Source: Serratia quinivorans
GTDB taxonomy: Bacteria; Pseudomonadota; Gammaproteobacteria; Enterobacterales; Enterobacteriaceae
Assembly: GCA_900457075.1 (NCBI GenBank)
Contig: UGYN01000002.1
Coordinates: 620,001-684,000, forward strand
Length of the DNA: 64,000 bases
Reading direction: 5' to 3'
Below the pieces are notes generated by a model that was not told the origin of the DNA, did no database searches, and worked only from the letters and a program-made list of their open reading frames with translations. A program made the translations under genes and the position numbers. Below are positions 27,247-36,130 of the stretch, piece by piece; the stretch's first letter is position 1, and every line of letters begins with the position of its first letter.

Positions 27247-27480
27247 AATAATTGTGATTTTACGTCAATTTTCGTTCGGTGAAAGCCTGCTGTTTTCAGG
27301 CCGTGAAGTCGCTCATGTTATCGGTGATTTTATTTTAATTTTTTAAAACAAATAGATAGAGCAAAATTTATATTATTGACTGATGTGAACCTTATTCGCC
27401 CACTGTTAATAATTGTGACAACGATCGCTGATGACACACGACAAAGCGCTTATATTTAACACAACAAAACAAATTATCAC
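27247..27480. promoter_or_regulatory. Repeated operator-like motif in the ygbI-ltnD region
   Basis: AATAATTGTGA occurs twice in the same direction (27247-27257 and 27408-27418). A GTGATAATTT copy lies inverted at 27471-27480, and the first copy is preceded by GTGATAAT at 27242-27249. Repeats on both sides of an AT-rich segment suggest DeoR-type looping control. Confidence 0.45.
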
Positions 27481-27502
27481 TAAAATTAACAAGAGGTGCG
27501 CT

Positions 27503-28417
27503 ATGACACAGCCAGCGGATTTTGCAGTTTGCATCGTAGGATTAGGTTCAATGGGCATGGGAGCGGCGAAGTCGTGCATTAATGCCGGACTGGCTACTTA
27601 CGGTGTCGATCTTAACCCGCAGGCGCTGACCACCTTGCAACAGGCCGGAGCAAAACAGGCGGCTACCCGTGCAGACGACTTTGCAGCCGAACTCGATGCC
27701 TTGCTGCTGCTGGTGGTCAACGCCGCGCAGGTGAAACAGATCCTGTTTGGTGACAACGGCCTGGCCGCGAAGCTGAAGCCAAATACGCCGGTGATGGTGT
27801 CTTCCACCATTTCCGCGGCCGATGCCAAACAGATCGAACAGCAGTTGCTGGCCCTGGGTCTGAGCATGTTGGACGCCCCGGTTTCTGGTGGTGCCGCCAA
27901 GGCTGCCGAGGGCCAGATGACGGTGATGGCCTCCGGTGCCGAATCCACTTTCCGGCAGTTGCAACCGGTGCTGGACGCCATTGCCGGCAAGGTCTATCGC
28001 ATTGGCGAAGAGATTGGCCTGGGGGCTACGGTGAAAATCATCCATCAACTACTGGCCGGGGTACATATCGCCGCCGGGGCCGAGGCCATGGCGCTGGCCG
28101 CCCGCGCCGGCATCCCGCTGGACGTTATGTACGATGTCGTCACCCACGCCGCCGGTAACTCATGGATGTTCGAGAACCGCATGCGCCACGTGGTCGACGG
28201 TGACTATGCACCTAAATCGGCGGTTGATATCTTCGTGAAGGATCTGGGGTTGGTGGCGGATACTGCCAAAGCGCTGCATTTCCCACTGCCGCTGGCCTCA
28301 ACCGCCTTCAATATGTTCACCGCCGCCAGTAATGCCGGTTTCGGTAAAGAGGACGACAGTGCGGTGATCAAGATCTTCGCCGGTATCGACCTGCCGCAAA
28401 AGAAGGAGAACGCATAA
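27503..28417 (+). CDS. ltnD: L-threonate dehydrogenase
   Basis: LtnD oxidises L-threonate to 2-oxo-tetronate with NAD. The 304-residue protein belongs to the beta-hydroxyacid dehydrogenase family: Rossmann motif CIVGLGSMGMGAAKSC near the N-terminus, substrate motif DAPVSGGAAKA near residue 120, and catalytic lysine in GATVKIIHQLL near 175. ATG 27503 follows AGAGGTG; the frame is open from 27431 without a binding site. Its stop overlaps the next ATG (TAATG). Confidence 0.9.
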   Translation: MTQPADFAVCIVGLGSMGMGAAKSCINAGLATYGVDLNPQALTTLQQAGAKQAATRADDFAAELDALLLLVVNAAQVKQILFGDNGLAAKLKPNTPVMVSSTISAADAKQIEQQLLALGLSMLDAPVSGGAAKAAEGQMTVMASGAESTFRQLQPVLDAIAGKVYRIGEEIGLGATVKIIHQLLAGVHIAAGAEAMALAARAGIPLDVMYDVVTHAAGNSWMFENRMRHVVDGDYAPKSAVDIFVKDLGLVADTAKALHFPLPLASTAFNMFTAASNAGFGKEDDSAVIKIFAGIDLPQKKENA

Positions 28418-29679
28418 TGCTGCTCGGCGTCATTGCAGATGATTTTACCGGAGCCACCGATATTGCCAGCTTTCTGGTAGAAAACGGCCTGCCGACGGTG
28501 CAGTTGAACGGCGTGCCGCGGGATGACCTGCCGGTTGAAGCGCAGGCGGTGGTTATCAGCCTGAAGTCACGCTCCTGCCCGGTGGCGCAGGCCATTGAGC
28601 AATCGTTGCAGGCGTTGGCCTGGCTACAGCGCCAGGGTTGCCGGCAATTTTACTTCAAATATTGTTCGACCTTCGACAGCACCGCGCAGGGCAATATCGG
28701 CCCGGTGACCGACGCCCTGCTTGATGCGTTGGGCGAAAGCCAGACGGTGATTTCACCCGCGTTGCCAGTTAACGGTCGCACCGTATATCAGGGCTATCTG
28801 TTCGTGGCGGATCAGTTGCTGGCAGAGTCCGGCATGCGCCACCATCCGGTAACGCCAATGACCGACAGTAACCTGCTGCGGCTGATGGAAGCACAGGCTC
28901 AGGGACGCTGTGGACTGGTGAACGCCGCAGAGATGGATCGCGGTGCCGGGGCGGTGGCTGAAAAACTACGGCAATTGGCACTGCTGGGCATGCGTTACGC
29001 CGTGCTCGATACGCTGAATGAACAGCATTTGCTGACCCAGGGTGCGGCGCTGAAAGATATGAAGCTGGTGACCGGTGGCTCCGGCCTGGCGATTGGCCTG
29101 GCACGCCAATGGGCGCAACCGGGGCAAGGCAGCCCACAGGCCGCAGGAGCGCCGCAAGGAGCAAAAGCCGTGGTGTTGTCCGGTTCCTGTTCCACTATGA
29201 CTAATCAACAGGTGGCACGTTACCGTCAACAGGCGGCCGCTATGGCGGTCGACGTGGCGCGGTGCCTGAATGATGCCGAGCGCACGGCCTATATCACCGA
29301 GCTGGTCGACTGGGTGCAACAGCAGGCGAATGCTCCGCTGGCCCCTCTGCTGTACGCCACCGCAGAGCCGAAAAAACTGCAGCAGGTGCAACAGCAGTAC
29401 GGTATGGCCGCCGCCAGCCAGGCGGTAGAGTCGCTGTTCGCCGGGGTGGTCAAACAGCTCCAGCAGCGGGGTTTCAGCCGCTTTATCGTCGCCGGTGGCG
29501 AAACCTCTGGCGTGGTAACGCAGGCTCTGGGTATTCGCGGTTTCCACATTGGCCCCTGTATTTCTCCCGGCGTGCCCTGGGTGCGTGCCATCGATCAGTC
29601 TATTTCACTGGCCCTGAAATCGGGCAATTTTGGCGACGAGAACTTTTTCGCCCGGGCGCAAACGGAGTTCCCTCTATGA
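28417..29679 (+). CDS. otnK: 3-oxo-tetronate 4-kinase
   Basis: OtnK (YgbK) phosphorylates 3-oxo-tetronate with ATP. The 420-residue protein has the DUF1537 two-domain kinase layout: N-terminal IADDFTGATDIASFL, FYFKYCSTFDSTAQGNIGP near residue 70, and C-terminal VAGGETSGVVTQALG and PGVPWVRA. The length matches E. coli YgbK. It is translationally coupled on both sides (1-base overlap before, ATGA overlap after). Confidence 0.92.
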   Translation: MLLGVIADDFTGATDIASFLVENGLPTVQLNGVPRDDLPVEAQAVVISLKSRSCPVAQAIEQSLQALAWLQRQGCRQFYFKYCSTFDSTAQGNIGPVTDALLDALGESQTVISPALPVNGRTVYQGYLFVADQLLAESGMRHHPVTPMTDSNLLRLMEAQAQGRCGLVNAAEMDRGAGAVAEKLRQLALLGMRYAVLDTLNEQHLLTQGAALKDMKLVTGGSGLAIGLARQWAQPGQGSPQAAGAPQGAKAVVLSGSCSTMTNQQVARYRQQAAAMAVDVARCLNDAERTAYITELVDWVQQQANAPLAPLLYATAEPKKLQQVQQQYGMAAASQAVESLFAGVVKQLQQRGFSRFIVAGGETSGVVTQALGIRGFHIGPCISPGVPWVRAIDQSISLALKSGNFGDENFFARAQTEFPL

Positions 29680-30308
29680 CACTGACCACCGAACAACAGG
29701 CGCGTGAAGAAATGGTACGTCTGGGGGCCTCGTTCTTTCAGCGTGGCTACGCCACCGGGTCTGCCGGTAATCTTTCGCTGCTATTGGCGGACGGCACGCT
29801 ACTGGCCACCCCCACCGGCTCCTGTCTGGGTGAACTGCAGGCCGATCGGTTGTCGAAAGTCAGCCTGAGCGGCGAATGGTTGTCCGGGGATAAACCGTCA
29901 AAAGAGATCAGTTTCCACCGCGCGCTGTATCTGAACAACCCGGAATGCAAAGCGGTGGTGCACCTGCACTGTACCTATCTCACCGCCCTGTCCTGCCTGC
30001 AGGGGTTGGACGTGGAGAATGCCATCAAACCCTTCACCCCTTATGTGGTGATGCGCGTCGGTAAGGTGCCGGTGGTGCCTTACTATCGTCCCGGTGATTT
30101 GCGACTGGCGGAGGATCTGGCCAAGCTGGCACCGACGCACCGTGCTTTTTTGCTGGCCAATCACGGCCCGGTGGTTACAGGTAAGAGCCTGCGTGCCGCG
30201 GCGGACAACACCGAAGAGATGGAGGATGCGGCGAAGCTGATTTTCACCCTCGGCGAACGCCCGATTCGTTATTTGACCGATGATGAGATTGCCGAGCTAC
30301 GGAGCTGA
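29676..30308 (+). CDS. otnC: 3-oxo-tetronate 4-phosphate decarboxylase
   Basis: OtnC (YgbL) belongs to the class II aldolase / fuculose-phosphate aldolase family and yields dihydroxyacetone phosphate and CO2. The 210-residue protein has the family zinc histidines in VVHLHCTYL near residue 90 and FLLANHGPVV near 155, with the N-terminal FFQRGYATGSAGNLS. It sits between otnK (4-base overlap) and otnI (3 bp later). Confidence 0.91.
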   Translation: MTLTTEQQAREEMVRLGASFFQRGYATGSAGNLSLLLADGTLLATPTGSCLGELQADRLSKVSLSGEWLSGDKPSKEISFHRALYLNNPECKAVVHLHCTYLTALSCLQGLDVENAIKPFTPYVVMRVGKVPVVPYYRPGDLRLAEDLAKLAPTHRAFLLANHGPVVTGKSLRAAADNTEEMEDAAKLIFTLGERPIRYLTDDEIAELRS

Positions 30309-30311
30309 ATC

Positions 30312-31088
30312 ATGCCAAAATTTGCTGCCAATTTATCGATGATGTTTACCGAACTGCCGTTTCTGGAGCGATTCGAGGCTGCGGCCGTCGAAGGGTTCAC
30401 CGCGGTGGAGTTCCTGTTCCCCTATGAATATCCGGCCGAGTTACTGGCGGAAAAGCTGCGCCGCCACGGCCTGCAGCAGGTGCTGTTTAATACCGCCCCC
30501 GGTAATGCCGATGCCGGAGAATGGGGGCTGGCGGCGGTTCCTGGCCGCGAACAGGCCGCGCGTGCCGATATCGACAAAGCTCTGGCCTATGCCATCGCGC
30601 TGAACTGCCCCAGCGTACACGTCATGGCCGGTGTGGTTCCGCCCGGCGAAGATTGGCAACGCTACCGCGATACCTTTATCGGTAATATCCGCTACGCCGC
30701 CGACAGCTTCGCCCAACACGGCATCAAGGTACTGATCGAAGCGCTCAGCCCGCAGGTTAAGCCCAATTATCTGTTCTCCAGCCAGCATCAGGCAGCAAAA
30801 CTGGTCGAAGCCGTCGATCGCCCGAATGTGTTTATCCAGTTCGATTTTTTCCATGCGCAGTTGGTCGACGGCAATATCAGCGGTCTGATGGCTGCACTGG
30901 CCGGGCGCTATGCCCATATTCAGATAGCTTCAGTACCAGAACGCCATGAACCGGACGACGGCGAACTCAATTATCCCTGGCTGTTCGCCCAACTGGACCG
31001 CCTCGGTTATACCGGCTGGATTGGCTGCGAGTACAAACCGCGTGGCGATACCCGGGCCGGGCTGGGGTGGATAAAGCCTTACCTGTAA
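30312..31088 (+). CDS. otnI: 2-oxo-tetronate isomerase
   Basis: OtnI (YgbM) belongs to the hydroxypyruvate isomerase family (TIM barrel) and converts 2-oxo- to 3-oxo-tetronate. The 258-residue protein starts [19 protein letters not shown] and has the metal-site motifs [18 protein letters not shown], and GCEYKP near the end. Its place in the operon completes the threonate route from LtnD to OtnC. Confidence 0.91.
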   Translation: MPKFAANLSMMFTELPFLERFEAAAVEGFTAVEFLFPYEYPAELLAEKLRRHGLQQVLFNTAPGNADAGEWGLAAVPGREQAARADIDKALAYAIALNCPSVHVMAGVVPPGEDWQRYRDTFIGNIRYAADSFAQHGIKVLIEALSPQVKPNYLFSSQHQAAKLVEAVDRPNVFIQFDFFHAQLVDGNISGLMAALAGRYAHIQIASVPERHEPDDGELNYPWLFAQLDRLGYTGWIGCEYKPRGDTRAGLGWIKPYL

Positions 31089-31194
31089 CAGGCCGATCCT
31101 GCGTACCTGACAGCAACAATATAAAAATTAAACGCACCCGTATCGCCAGCCGGCGATCGCGGTGCCTGACTCTTACCCGATTAAAGGCTATCCC

Positions 31195-32565
31195 ATGTCC
31201 ACTTCCCTGCTTTTGATAATTGCCGCATTAGGCGTAGTGCTGCTTCTGCTGATGGTGATCAAGGCCAAGATCCAGCCATTTGTCGCCCTGCTGGTGGTTA
31301 GCCTGCTGGTGGCGCTGGCCAGCGGTATTCCGACCGGCGAAGTAATGAAAGTGATGACCGCCGGAATGGGCGGTGTGCTGGGCTCGGTCACCATTATTAT
31401 CGGTCTGGGCGCGATGCTTGGCAGAATGATCGAGCATTCCGGCGGGGCCGAGTCGCTGGCCCAGCGTTTCAGCCAGGCTTTAGGGCCAAAACGTACCATC
31501 GCCGCGCTAACCATCGCTGCGTTTATTCTCGGTATTCCAGTGTTCTTTGACGTCGGCTTTATCATTTTGGCGCCGATCATCTACGGCTTTGCCAAGGTGG
31601 CCAAAGTTTCCCCGCTGAAATTTGGCCTGCCGATGGCCGGCGTAATGCTGACGGTGCACGTCGCGCTGCCGCCGCACCCTGGCCCGGTGGCCGCTGCCGG
31701 GTTACTGAACGCCGACATCGGCTGGCTGACCATTATCGGCATGGCTATCTGCATTCCGGTCGGGGTTATCGGCTACTTCGCGGCTAAATGGCTGAACCGT
31801 AAGCCCTATCCGTTGTCGATTGAAGTGCTGGAGCAGTTGCAGCTGGCGGCCCCCGAGCCGGCTCCTGCAGGCAAAGCGCCGTTAAGCGATCGCATCAACC
31901 CTCCGGGGGCCGGGCTGGTGGCCGCGCTGATCGTCATTCCTATCGCGATCATCATGCTGGGTACCGTTTCCGCCACCCTGCTTGAGCCAGGTTCGGTACT
32001 GCGTGACACTTTATCGCTGATCGGTTCCCCTGCGGTGGCGCTGATGATCGCCCTGCTGTTAGCGTTCTATTTCCTGGCCATCCGCCGCGGCTGGAGCCTG
32101 CAACACACCAGCGACGTAATGGGTGGCGCGCTGCCCACTGCCGCGGTAGTGATCCTGGTAACCGGTGCCGGTGGCGTGTTCGGCAAAGTGCTGGTGGAGT
32201 CTGGCGTGGGCAAGGCATTGGCGGAGGTTCTGACCACCATTGGCCTGCCGTTAATCCCGGCGGCGTTTATTATCTCACTGGCTCTGCGTGCCTCACAGGG
32301 GTCCGCCACCGTGGCAATCCTGACAACCGGAGGGTTACTGTCGGAAGCGGTCAGCGGACTGAATCACCTGCAATTGGTACTGGTTACCCTCGCCACCTGC
32401 TTCGGCGGGCTGGGGCTGTCGCACGTGAATGATTCCGGCTTCTGGATCGTCACCAAATATCTCGGTCTTTCAGTGGCTGATGGGTTGAAAACCTGGACGG
32501 TGCTGACCACTATCCTCGGCCTCAGTGGTTTCCTGTTCACCTGGTTGCTGTGGCTGGCGGTGTAA
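31195..32565 (+). CDS. ygbN: GntP-family permease (YgbN-like), probable threonate uptake
   Basis: A 456-residue gluconate-permease-family protein with about 12 membrane segments and closely E. coli YgbN-like stretches (GLGAMLGRMIEHSGG, GIPVFFDVGFIILAPI, HPGPVAAAGLL). It probably brings L-threonate or a related sugar acid into the cell. ATG 31195 is chosen because it matches the family N-terminus. A 106-base gap separates it from otnI, with no strong terminator seen, so it is likely part of the same operon. Confidence 0.9.
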   Translation: MSTSLLLIIAALGVVLLLLMVIKAKIQPFVALLVVSLLVALASGIPTGEVMKVMTAGMGGVLGSVTIIIGLGAMLGRMIEHSGGAESLAQRFSQALGPKRTIAALTIAAFILGIPVFFDVGFIILAPIIYGFAKVAKVSPLKFGLPMAGVMLTVHVALPPHPGPVAAAGLLNADIGWLTIIGMAICIPVGVIGYFAAKWLNRKPYPLSIEVLEQLQLAAPEPAPAGKAPLSDRINPPGAGLVAALIVIPIAIIMLGTVSATLLEPGSVLRDTLSLIGSPAVALMIALLLAFYFLAIRRGWSLQHTSDVMGGALPTAAVVILVTGAGGVFGKVLVESGVGKALAEVLTTIGLPLIPAAFIISLALRASQGSATVAILTTGGLLSEAVSGLNHLQLVLVTLATCFGGLGLSHVNDSGFWIVTKYLGLSVADGLKTWTVLTTILGLSGFLFTWLLWLAV

Positions 32566-32616
32566 TTTCTCTGGCATACTGCACAGACCCTTTTGGCTCT
32601 GTGCAGGAAAAAAATA

Positions 32617-33147
32617 ATGCCCCTTATCACCACCGCCCCGCAGTTGCTTACCGAACGTTTACGCCTGGATGCCCATACGCTGGACGACTTTGACTCATTG
32701 GCCGCCATGTGGGCCGATCCTGAAGTGGTGCGCTATATCGGCGGCACGCCGAGAGATCGGGAAGACTCCTGGGGCCGACTGATGCGTTACGTGGGGCACT
32801 GGGCGCTATTAGGTTATGGGTACTGGGCGGTGCGCGATAAAGTCAGCGGCGCTTACCTCGGTGGCATCGGCTTTTCTGACTTCCAGCGGCATATCACCCC
32901 GGCGCTCGACGCCCCGGAAATGGGCTGGACATTAGTGACATCGGCGCAGGGCAAAGGCTATGCCACCGAAGCGTTGCGTGCGGCCCTGGCCTGGGGAAAA
33001 GAGCATTTACCGGGCGATAAGGCGGTCTGTATTATTTCACCGGAAAACCAGCCTTCAGTGGCGCTGGCGAAGAAGGTCGGTTTTAGCGAAAGCCACCGCA
33101 GCGAGTACCATCAGAACCCGATACTGGTGATGCACTGCCCGTTGTAA
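32617..33147 (+). CDS. GNAT-family N-acetyltransferase (RimJ/RimL-like)
   Basis: A 176-residue acetyltransferase: N-terminal TERLRLDAHTLDDFD, central GGIGFSDF, the acetyl-CoA motif GWTLVTSAQGKGYATEAL near residue 110, and NQPSVALAKKVGF near 150. This is the RimJ/RimL-like Acetyltransf_3 group, whose substrates vary and cannot be read from sequence. ATG 32617 follows CAGGAA. It is convergent with the LysR gene, nine bases away. Confidence 0.85.
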   Translation: MPLITTAPQLLTERLRLDAHTLDDFDSLAAMWADPEVVRYIGGTPRDREDSWGRLMRYVGHWALLGYGYWAVRDKVSGAYLGGIGFSDFQRHITPALDAPEMGWTLVTSAQGKGYATEALRAALAWGKEHLPGDKAVCIISPENQPSVALAKKVGFSESHRSEYHQNPILVMHCPL

Positions 33148-33156
33148 ACCAGGCCG

Positions 33157-34032
33157 TTAACGCACCGACGCCGCGGCCAACGCAACCTGGATAAAATTAT
33201 CCCGCAGCGCATCAGCCTGCTGCGGGTTCCAGGCAATGCCGACCTGCCACTCGGTCTGTTCACCGCTGAGCGGCAGAATATCGATACCCGCCGGAATAAT
33301 ATGGCTGACGCTGTGCGGCAACAGGGCGACGCCAATGCCGGCGGCAACCAGCGCCAACAGCGTCTGGATATCCCCCGCCTGTTGCACCACATTCGGCACC
33401 AGTTGATGGGCGGCAATAAAACGTAGCGACTGTTCACTCAGGCCGCGTCCGCGTTTTGGCGTCAGCTGCAGCAGCGGCAGGGTGTTGAATTGCCCGATGA
33501 TCGCCTCCGCCTTCAGCGCCAACGCTGCGGGTGCCGCCAGCACCAACCGATCGCTCAGCAGCGCGCTGGCCCGCAGCGGTTTGCTGACCGGCAACCGCAC
33601 GAACCCCACCTGTAACTCTCCTTGCAATAACAGTTGATACTGCCGCTCCGAAGGCAAATCCTCCAGCCCCACGGCAACCTCGGGAAAACGCTGGCGGAAG
33701 GCGGCAACCAGTTGCGGTGCCAGGTGAAAACTGGACAGCCCAAATCCAATTGCCAACCGCCCCGCCTCACCTTGCACGATCCTCAAAGCACGCTGTTGAA
33801 ACTGTAAATGCTGCCCCACCAGCGCCTGTGCCTCGGGGTAGAGTCGCTGTCCGCTGGCGGTGAGCTGTGCCCCCTGGCGACCACGGTTAAACAACCGGGC
33901 ACCCAGCAGCGCTTCCAGCGCCTGGATCTGTTTGCTCAGTGCCGGCTGGGTGATACACAGCCGTTCTGCCGCCAGGTGATAATTGCCCTGTTCAGCCAGC
34001 ACCACAAAGGCGCGCAGTTGTCGAATATCCAT
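33157..34032 (-). CDS. LysR-family regulator, divergent from the nitrilase-like gene
   Basis: A 291-residue LysR protein with an N-terminal winged helix (MDIRQLRAFVVLAEQGNYH, LCITQPALSKQIQALE) and a periplasmic-binding-type effector domain (IGFGLSSFHLAPQL, GVALLPHSVSHII). It is divergent from the carbon-nitrogen hydrolase at 34126, with a 93-base shared promoter region that holds a perfect inverted repeat. Control of that gene is the likely role; inducer unknown. Confidence 0.9.
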   Translation of the reverse strand: MDIRQLRAFVVLAEQGNYHLAAERLCITQPALSKQIQALEALLGARLFNRGRQGAQLTASGQRLYPEAQALVGQHLQFQQRALRIVQGEAGRLAIGFGLSSFHLAPQLVAAFRQRFPEVAVGLEDLPSERQYQLLLQGELQVGFVRLPVSKPLRASALLSDRLVLAAPAALALKAEAIIGQFNTLPLLQLTPKRGRGLSEQSLRFIAAHQLVPNVVQQAGDIQTLLALVAAGIGVALLPHSVSHIIPAGIDILPLSGEQTEWQVGIAWNPQQADALRDNFIQVALAAASVR

Positions 34033-34060
34033 TCCGTTTGGTTATCAAATTAAGAATTTA

Positions 34061-34081
34061 ATTGATTATACAGTAATCAAT
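34061..34081. promoter_or_regulatory. LysR-type operator inverted repeat
   Basis: ATTGATTA (34061-34068) and TAATCAAT (34074-34081) are perfect 8-base arms with spacer TACAG. The repeat lies midway between the LysR gene and the hydrolase gene and has the T-N11-A geometry of LysR targets. Confidence 0.65.
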
Positions 34082-34125
34082 AGCTTTGCTGTAATCAACG
34101 CCAGACAACGACCAAAGGTAACCTT

Positions 34126-35109
34126 ATGACAAACTTTCTGCGTGCCGCGACGGTGCAGTTCCAGCATCGCGCCAACGATAAAAATTACAACCTGTCGGTG
34201 ATCGAGGGCTTTATCACTCGCGCCGCCGCCGAACAAATCCAGGTGCTGACCTTCCCGGAGATGTGCATTACCGGCTATTGGCACGTGCGACACCTCAGCG
34301 CCGGCGAAATTGGCGCACTGGCCGAACCCATTGCCACCAGCCCTTCGCTGGCGCGTATTCGTCCGCTGGCGGAGCGCTACAACATGGCGATCGGTGTTGG
34401 GCTCATCGAACAGGGTGAAGACGGCAAATATTACAATGCCTACGCGGTTTGCCTGCCCGACGGCAAGCTTCACGTACACCGAAAACTGCATGCCTTTGAG
34501 CACCCGGCGATAGCCAGCGGCGACAGCTTCACCGTGTTTGACACCCCATGGGGGGTTCGGATGGGAGTATTGATCTGCTGGGACAATAACCTGGTAGAGA
34601 ACGTGCGTGCGACCGCTTTGCTGGGGGCTGAAGTCCTGCTGGCTCCGCATCAAACGGGCGGCACCCATTCCCGTAGCCCGCATGGTATGAAGCCAATACC
34701 GTTGGAAGTCTGGCAGCAGCGGCAGACAAATCCTGCGGCGATAGAGGCAGCATTTCGTGGCGAACATGGCCGCGGCTGGCTGTTGCGCTGGTTACCGGCT
34801 CGCGCTCATGACAATGGCCTTTTTGTTCTGTTCAGCAATGGTGTGGGGCGCGATGACGACGAGGTCCGCACCGGCAATGCGATGATCCTCGACCCGTATG
34901 GCCGTATTTTGGCGGAAACCTGGGCGGCGGAAAATCAGATGGTCACGGCGGAACTGGATCTGTCGCTGATCCCGCTCAGTACCGGACGCCGCTGGATCCA
35001 CGGCCGTCGGCCCGCGCTGTACGGTATTCTCACCCAGCCACAGGGCTATGAGCGAGATGCCCGCAGCGCACGCTTTTCGTCAGAGCCGGCACAGAAACTG
35101 GGTAAGTAG
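34126..35109 (+). CDS. Carbon-nitrogen hydrolase (nitrilase superfamily)
   Basis: A 327-residue cytoplasmic hydrolase with the nitrilase triad: Glu45 in LTFPEMCITGY, Lys120 in HVHRKLHAFEH, and Cys151 in MGVLICWDNN. Family members cleave amides, nitriles or carbamoyl groups; the residues around the triad do not identify the substrate to me. It is alone on its strand with a good terminator after it, and faces a LysR regulator. Confidence 0.88.
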   Translation: MTNFLRAATVQFQHRANDKNYNLSVIEGFITRAAAEQIQVLTFPEMCITGYWHVRHLSAGEIGALAEPIATSPSLARIRPLAERYNMAIGVGLIEQGEDGKYYNAYAVCLPDGKLHVHRKLHAFEHPAIASGDSFTVFDTPWGVRMGVLICWDNNLVENVRATALLGAEVLLAPHQTGGTHSRSPHGMKPIPLEVWQQRQTNPAAIEAAFRGEHGRGWLLRWLPARAHDNGLFVLFSNGVGRDDDEVRTGNAMILDPYGRILAETWAAENQMVTAELDLSLIPLSTGRRWIHGRRPALYGILTQPQGYERDARSARFSSEPAQKLGK

Positions 35110-35131
35110 CTACCCGCGCCGAATGACAGGC

Positions 35132-35161
35132 AAAAAAAATCCGCCCGAGGGCGGATTTTTA
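35132..35161. terminator. Bidirectional terminator between the hydrolase and ompX
   Basis: ATCCGCC and GGCGGAT form a GC-rich stem (about 35139-35156) with eight A on the left and five T on the right, so it can end transcription in both directions. Confidence 0.9.
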
Positions 35162-35213
35162 TCTGATGCGGCCAATTGCGCCACACGCTCACACCCGTAG
35201 GCGTGGAGAAATC

Positions 35214-35732
35214 TTAGAAACGGTAGCCTACGCCAACGCTCCAGATGCCAACGTCAACGCTGCGGATACGGCTCTGCTCGTAACCCACGTCCAGAGCTAC
35301 GTCCTGGATTGGGTTGAACTGCAGGCCAGCACCGTAGGTGAAGCCGTAGTCGCTGCTGCCGTTACGGTCAGAACCGTTTTGGGCGTTGTCGATGTTTTTG
35401 CCGTAGCCAACACCAACTACACCGTAGATGCTTGCCCAGTCGTTGAAGCGGTAAGCTGGACCAGCAGTGATAGAGTTGTACTGAGCTTTACCGTAGTAAC
35501 CGTTCTCAGAACCGTTCTTTTCCACGTGGGTAAAGGAACCGATCACACCCAGTGGGTTGTTGTCGAACTCGTAACGGTACTTCAGGTTGAAACCGTCGGC
35601 TTTGTTGGCAACGCCTTGGAGATCACCCTGCGCATAGCCTGCGGATACGGTGCTCTGGCCAGCGAATGCGGTACCTGCGGTTACTGCTAATACACAGGCT
35701 GCTACTGCGGAAAGACATGCAATTTTTTTCAT
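35214..35732 (-). CDS. ompX: Outer membrane protein OmpX
   Basis: OmpX is an eight-strand beta-barrel of the Ail/Lom family. The 172-residue precursor has a signal peptide (residues 1-23, ending AFA), the mature start GQSTVSAGYAQGDLQG, and ends with the barrel signature VGVGYRF with terminal Phe. ATG 35732 follows GAGG at five bases; a GTG two codons upstream is unlikely. The gene lies divergent from rhtA as in the conserved ompX-rhtA-dps neighbourhood. Confidence 0.96.
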   Translation of the reverse strand: MKKIACLSAVAACVLAVTAGTAFAGQSTVSAGYAQGDLQGVANKADGFNLKYRYEFDNNPLGVIGSFTHVEKNGSENGYYGKAQYNSITAGPAYRFNDWASIYGVVGVGYGKNIDNAQNGSDRNGSSDYGFTYGAGLQFNPIQDVALDVGYEQSRIRSVDVGIWSVGVGYRF

Positions 35733-36130
35733 AACCACCTCAAACGCGTTATATTTTTAAGTAAATCCATTTGTTCATGCATTGAAAATATAACAAAAAT
35801 TAGCGTGAAACTCTGCCTTAAAATGAGTGTCTAATGCTTTATATCGTGTAACATTAGATTTCAAGAACAGTGTATCTTCTTCTTTTCGCTCTATTTTCGA
35901 GCCGTATTCTACGCGTTTCTGTGACAATAATCACCTATTTAAAATCCAGATGATTCTTAAAAAAAGCGCACTTTTTGAGCATAAAACCTAGTCGGCCGTC
36001 CTAAATCTGGCGCTTTTCTCCGTTGCGAACGCTTTTCTCAGACACATTTACCTCATTTCATTTACACTGCCATCATCCGAATATCGACGGTCTTCCCTGG
36101 TAGTGGGAAACCCATAAAAGGCTCTTAAGG
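35733..36130. promoter_or_regulatory. ompX-rhtA divergent intergenic region
   Basis: These 398 bases are AT-rich near ompX and hold the promoters of both genes; E. coli ompX also has a long untranslated leader. I see no open frame with a ribosome binding site and no clear RNA gene or operator. Confidence 0.5.
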
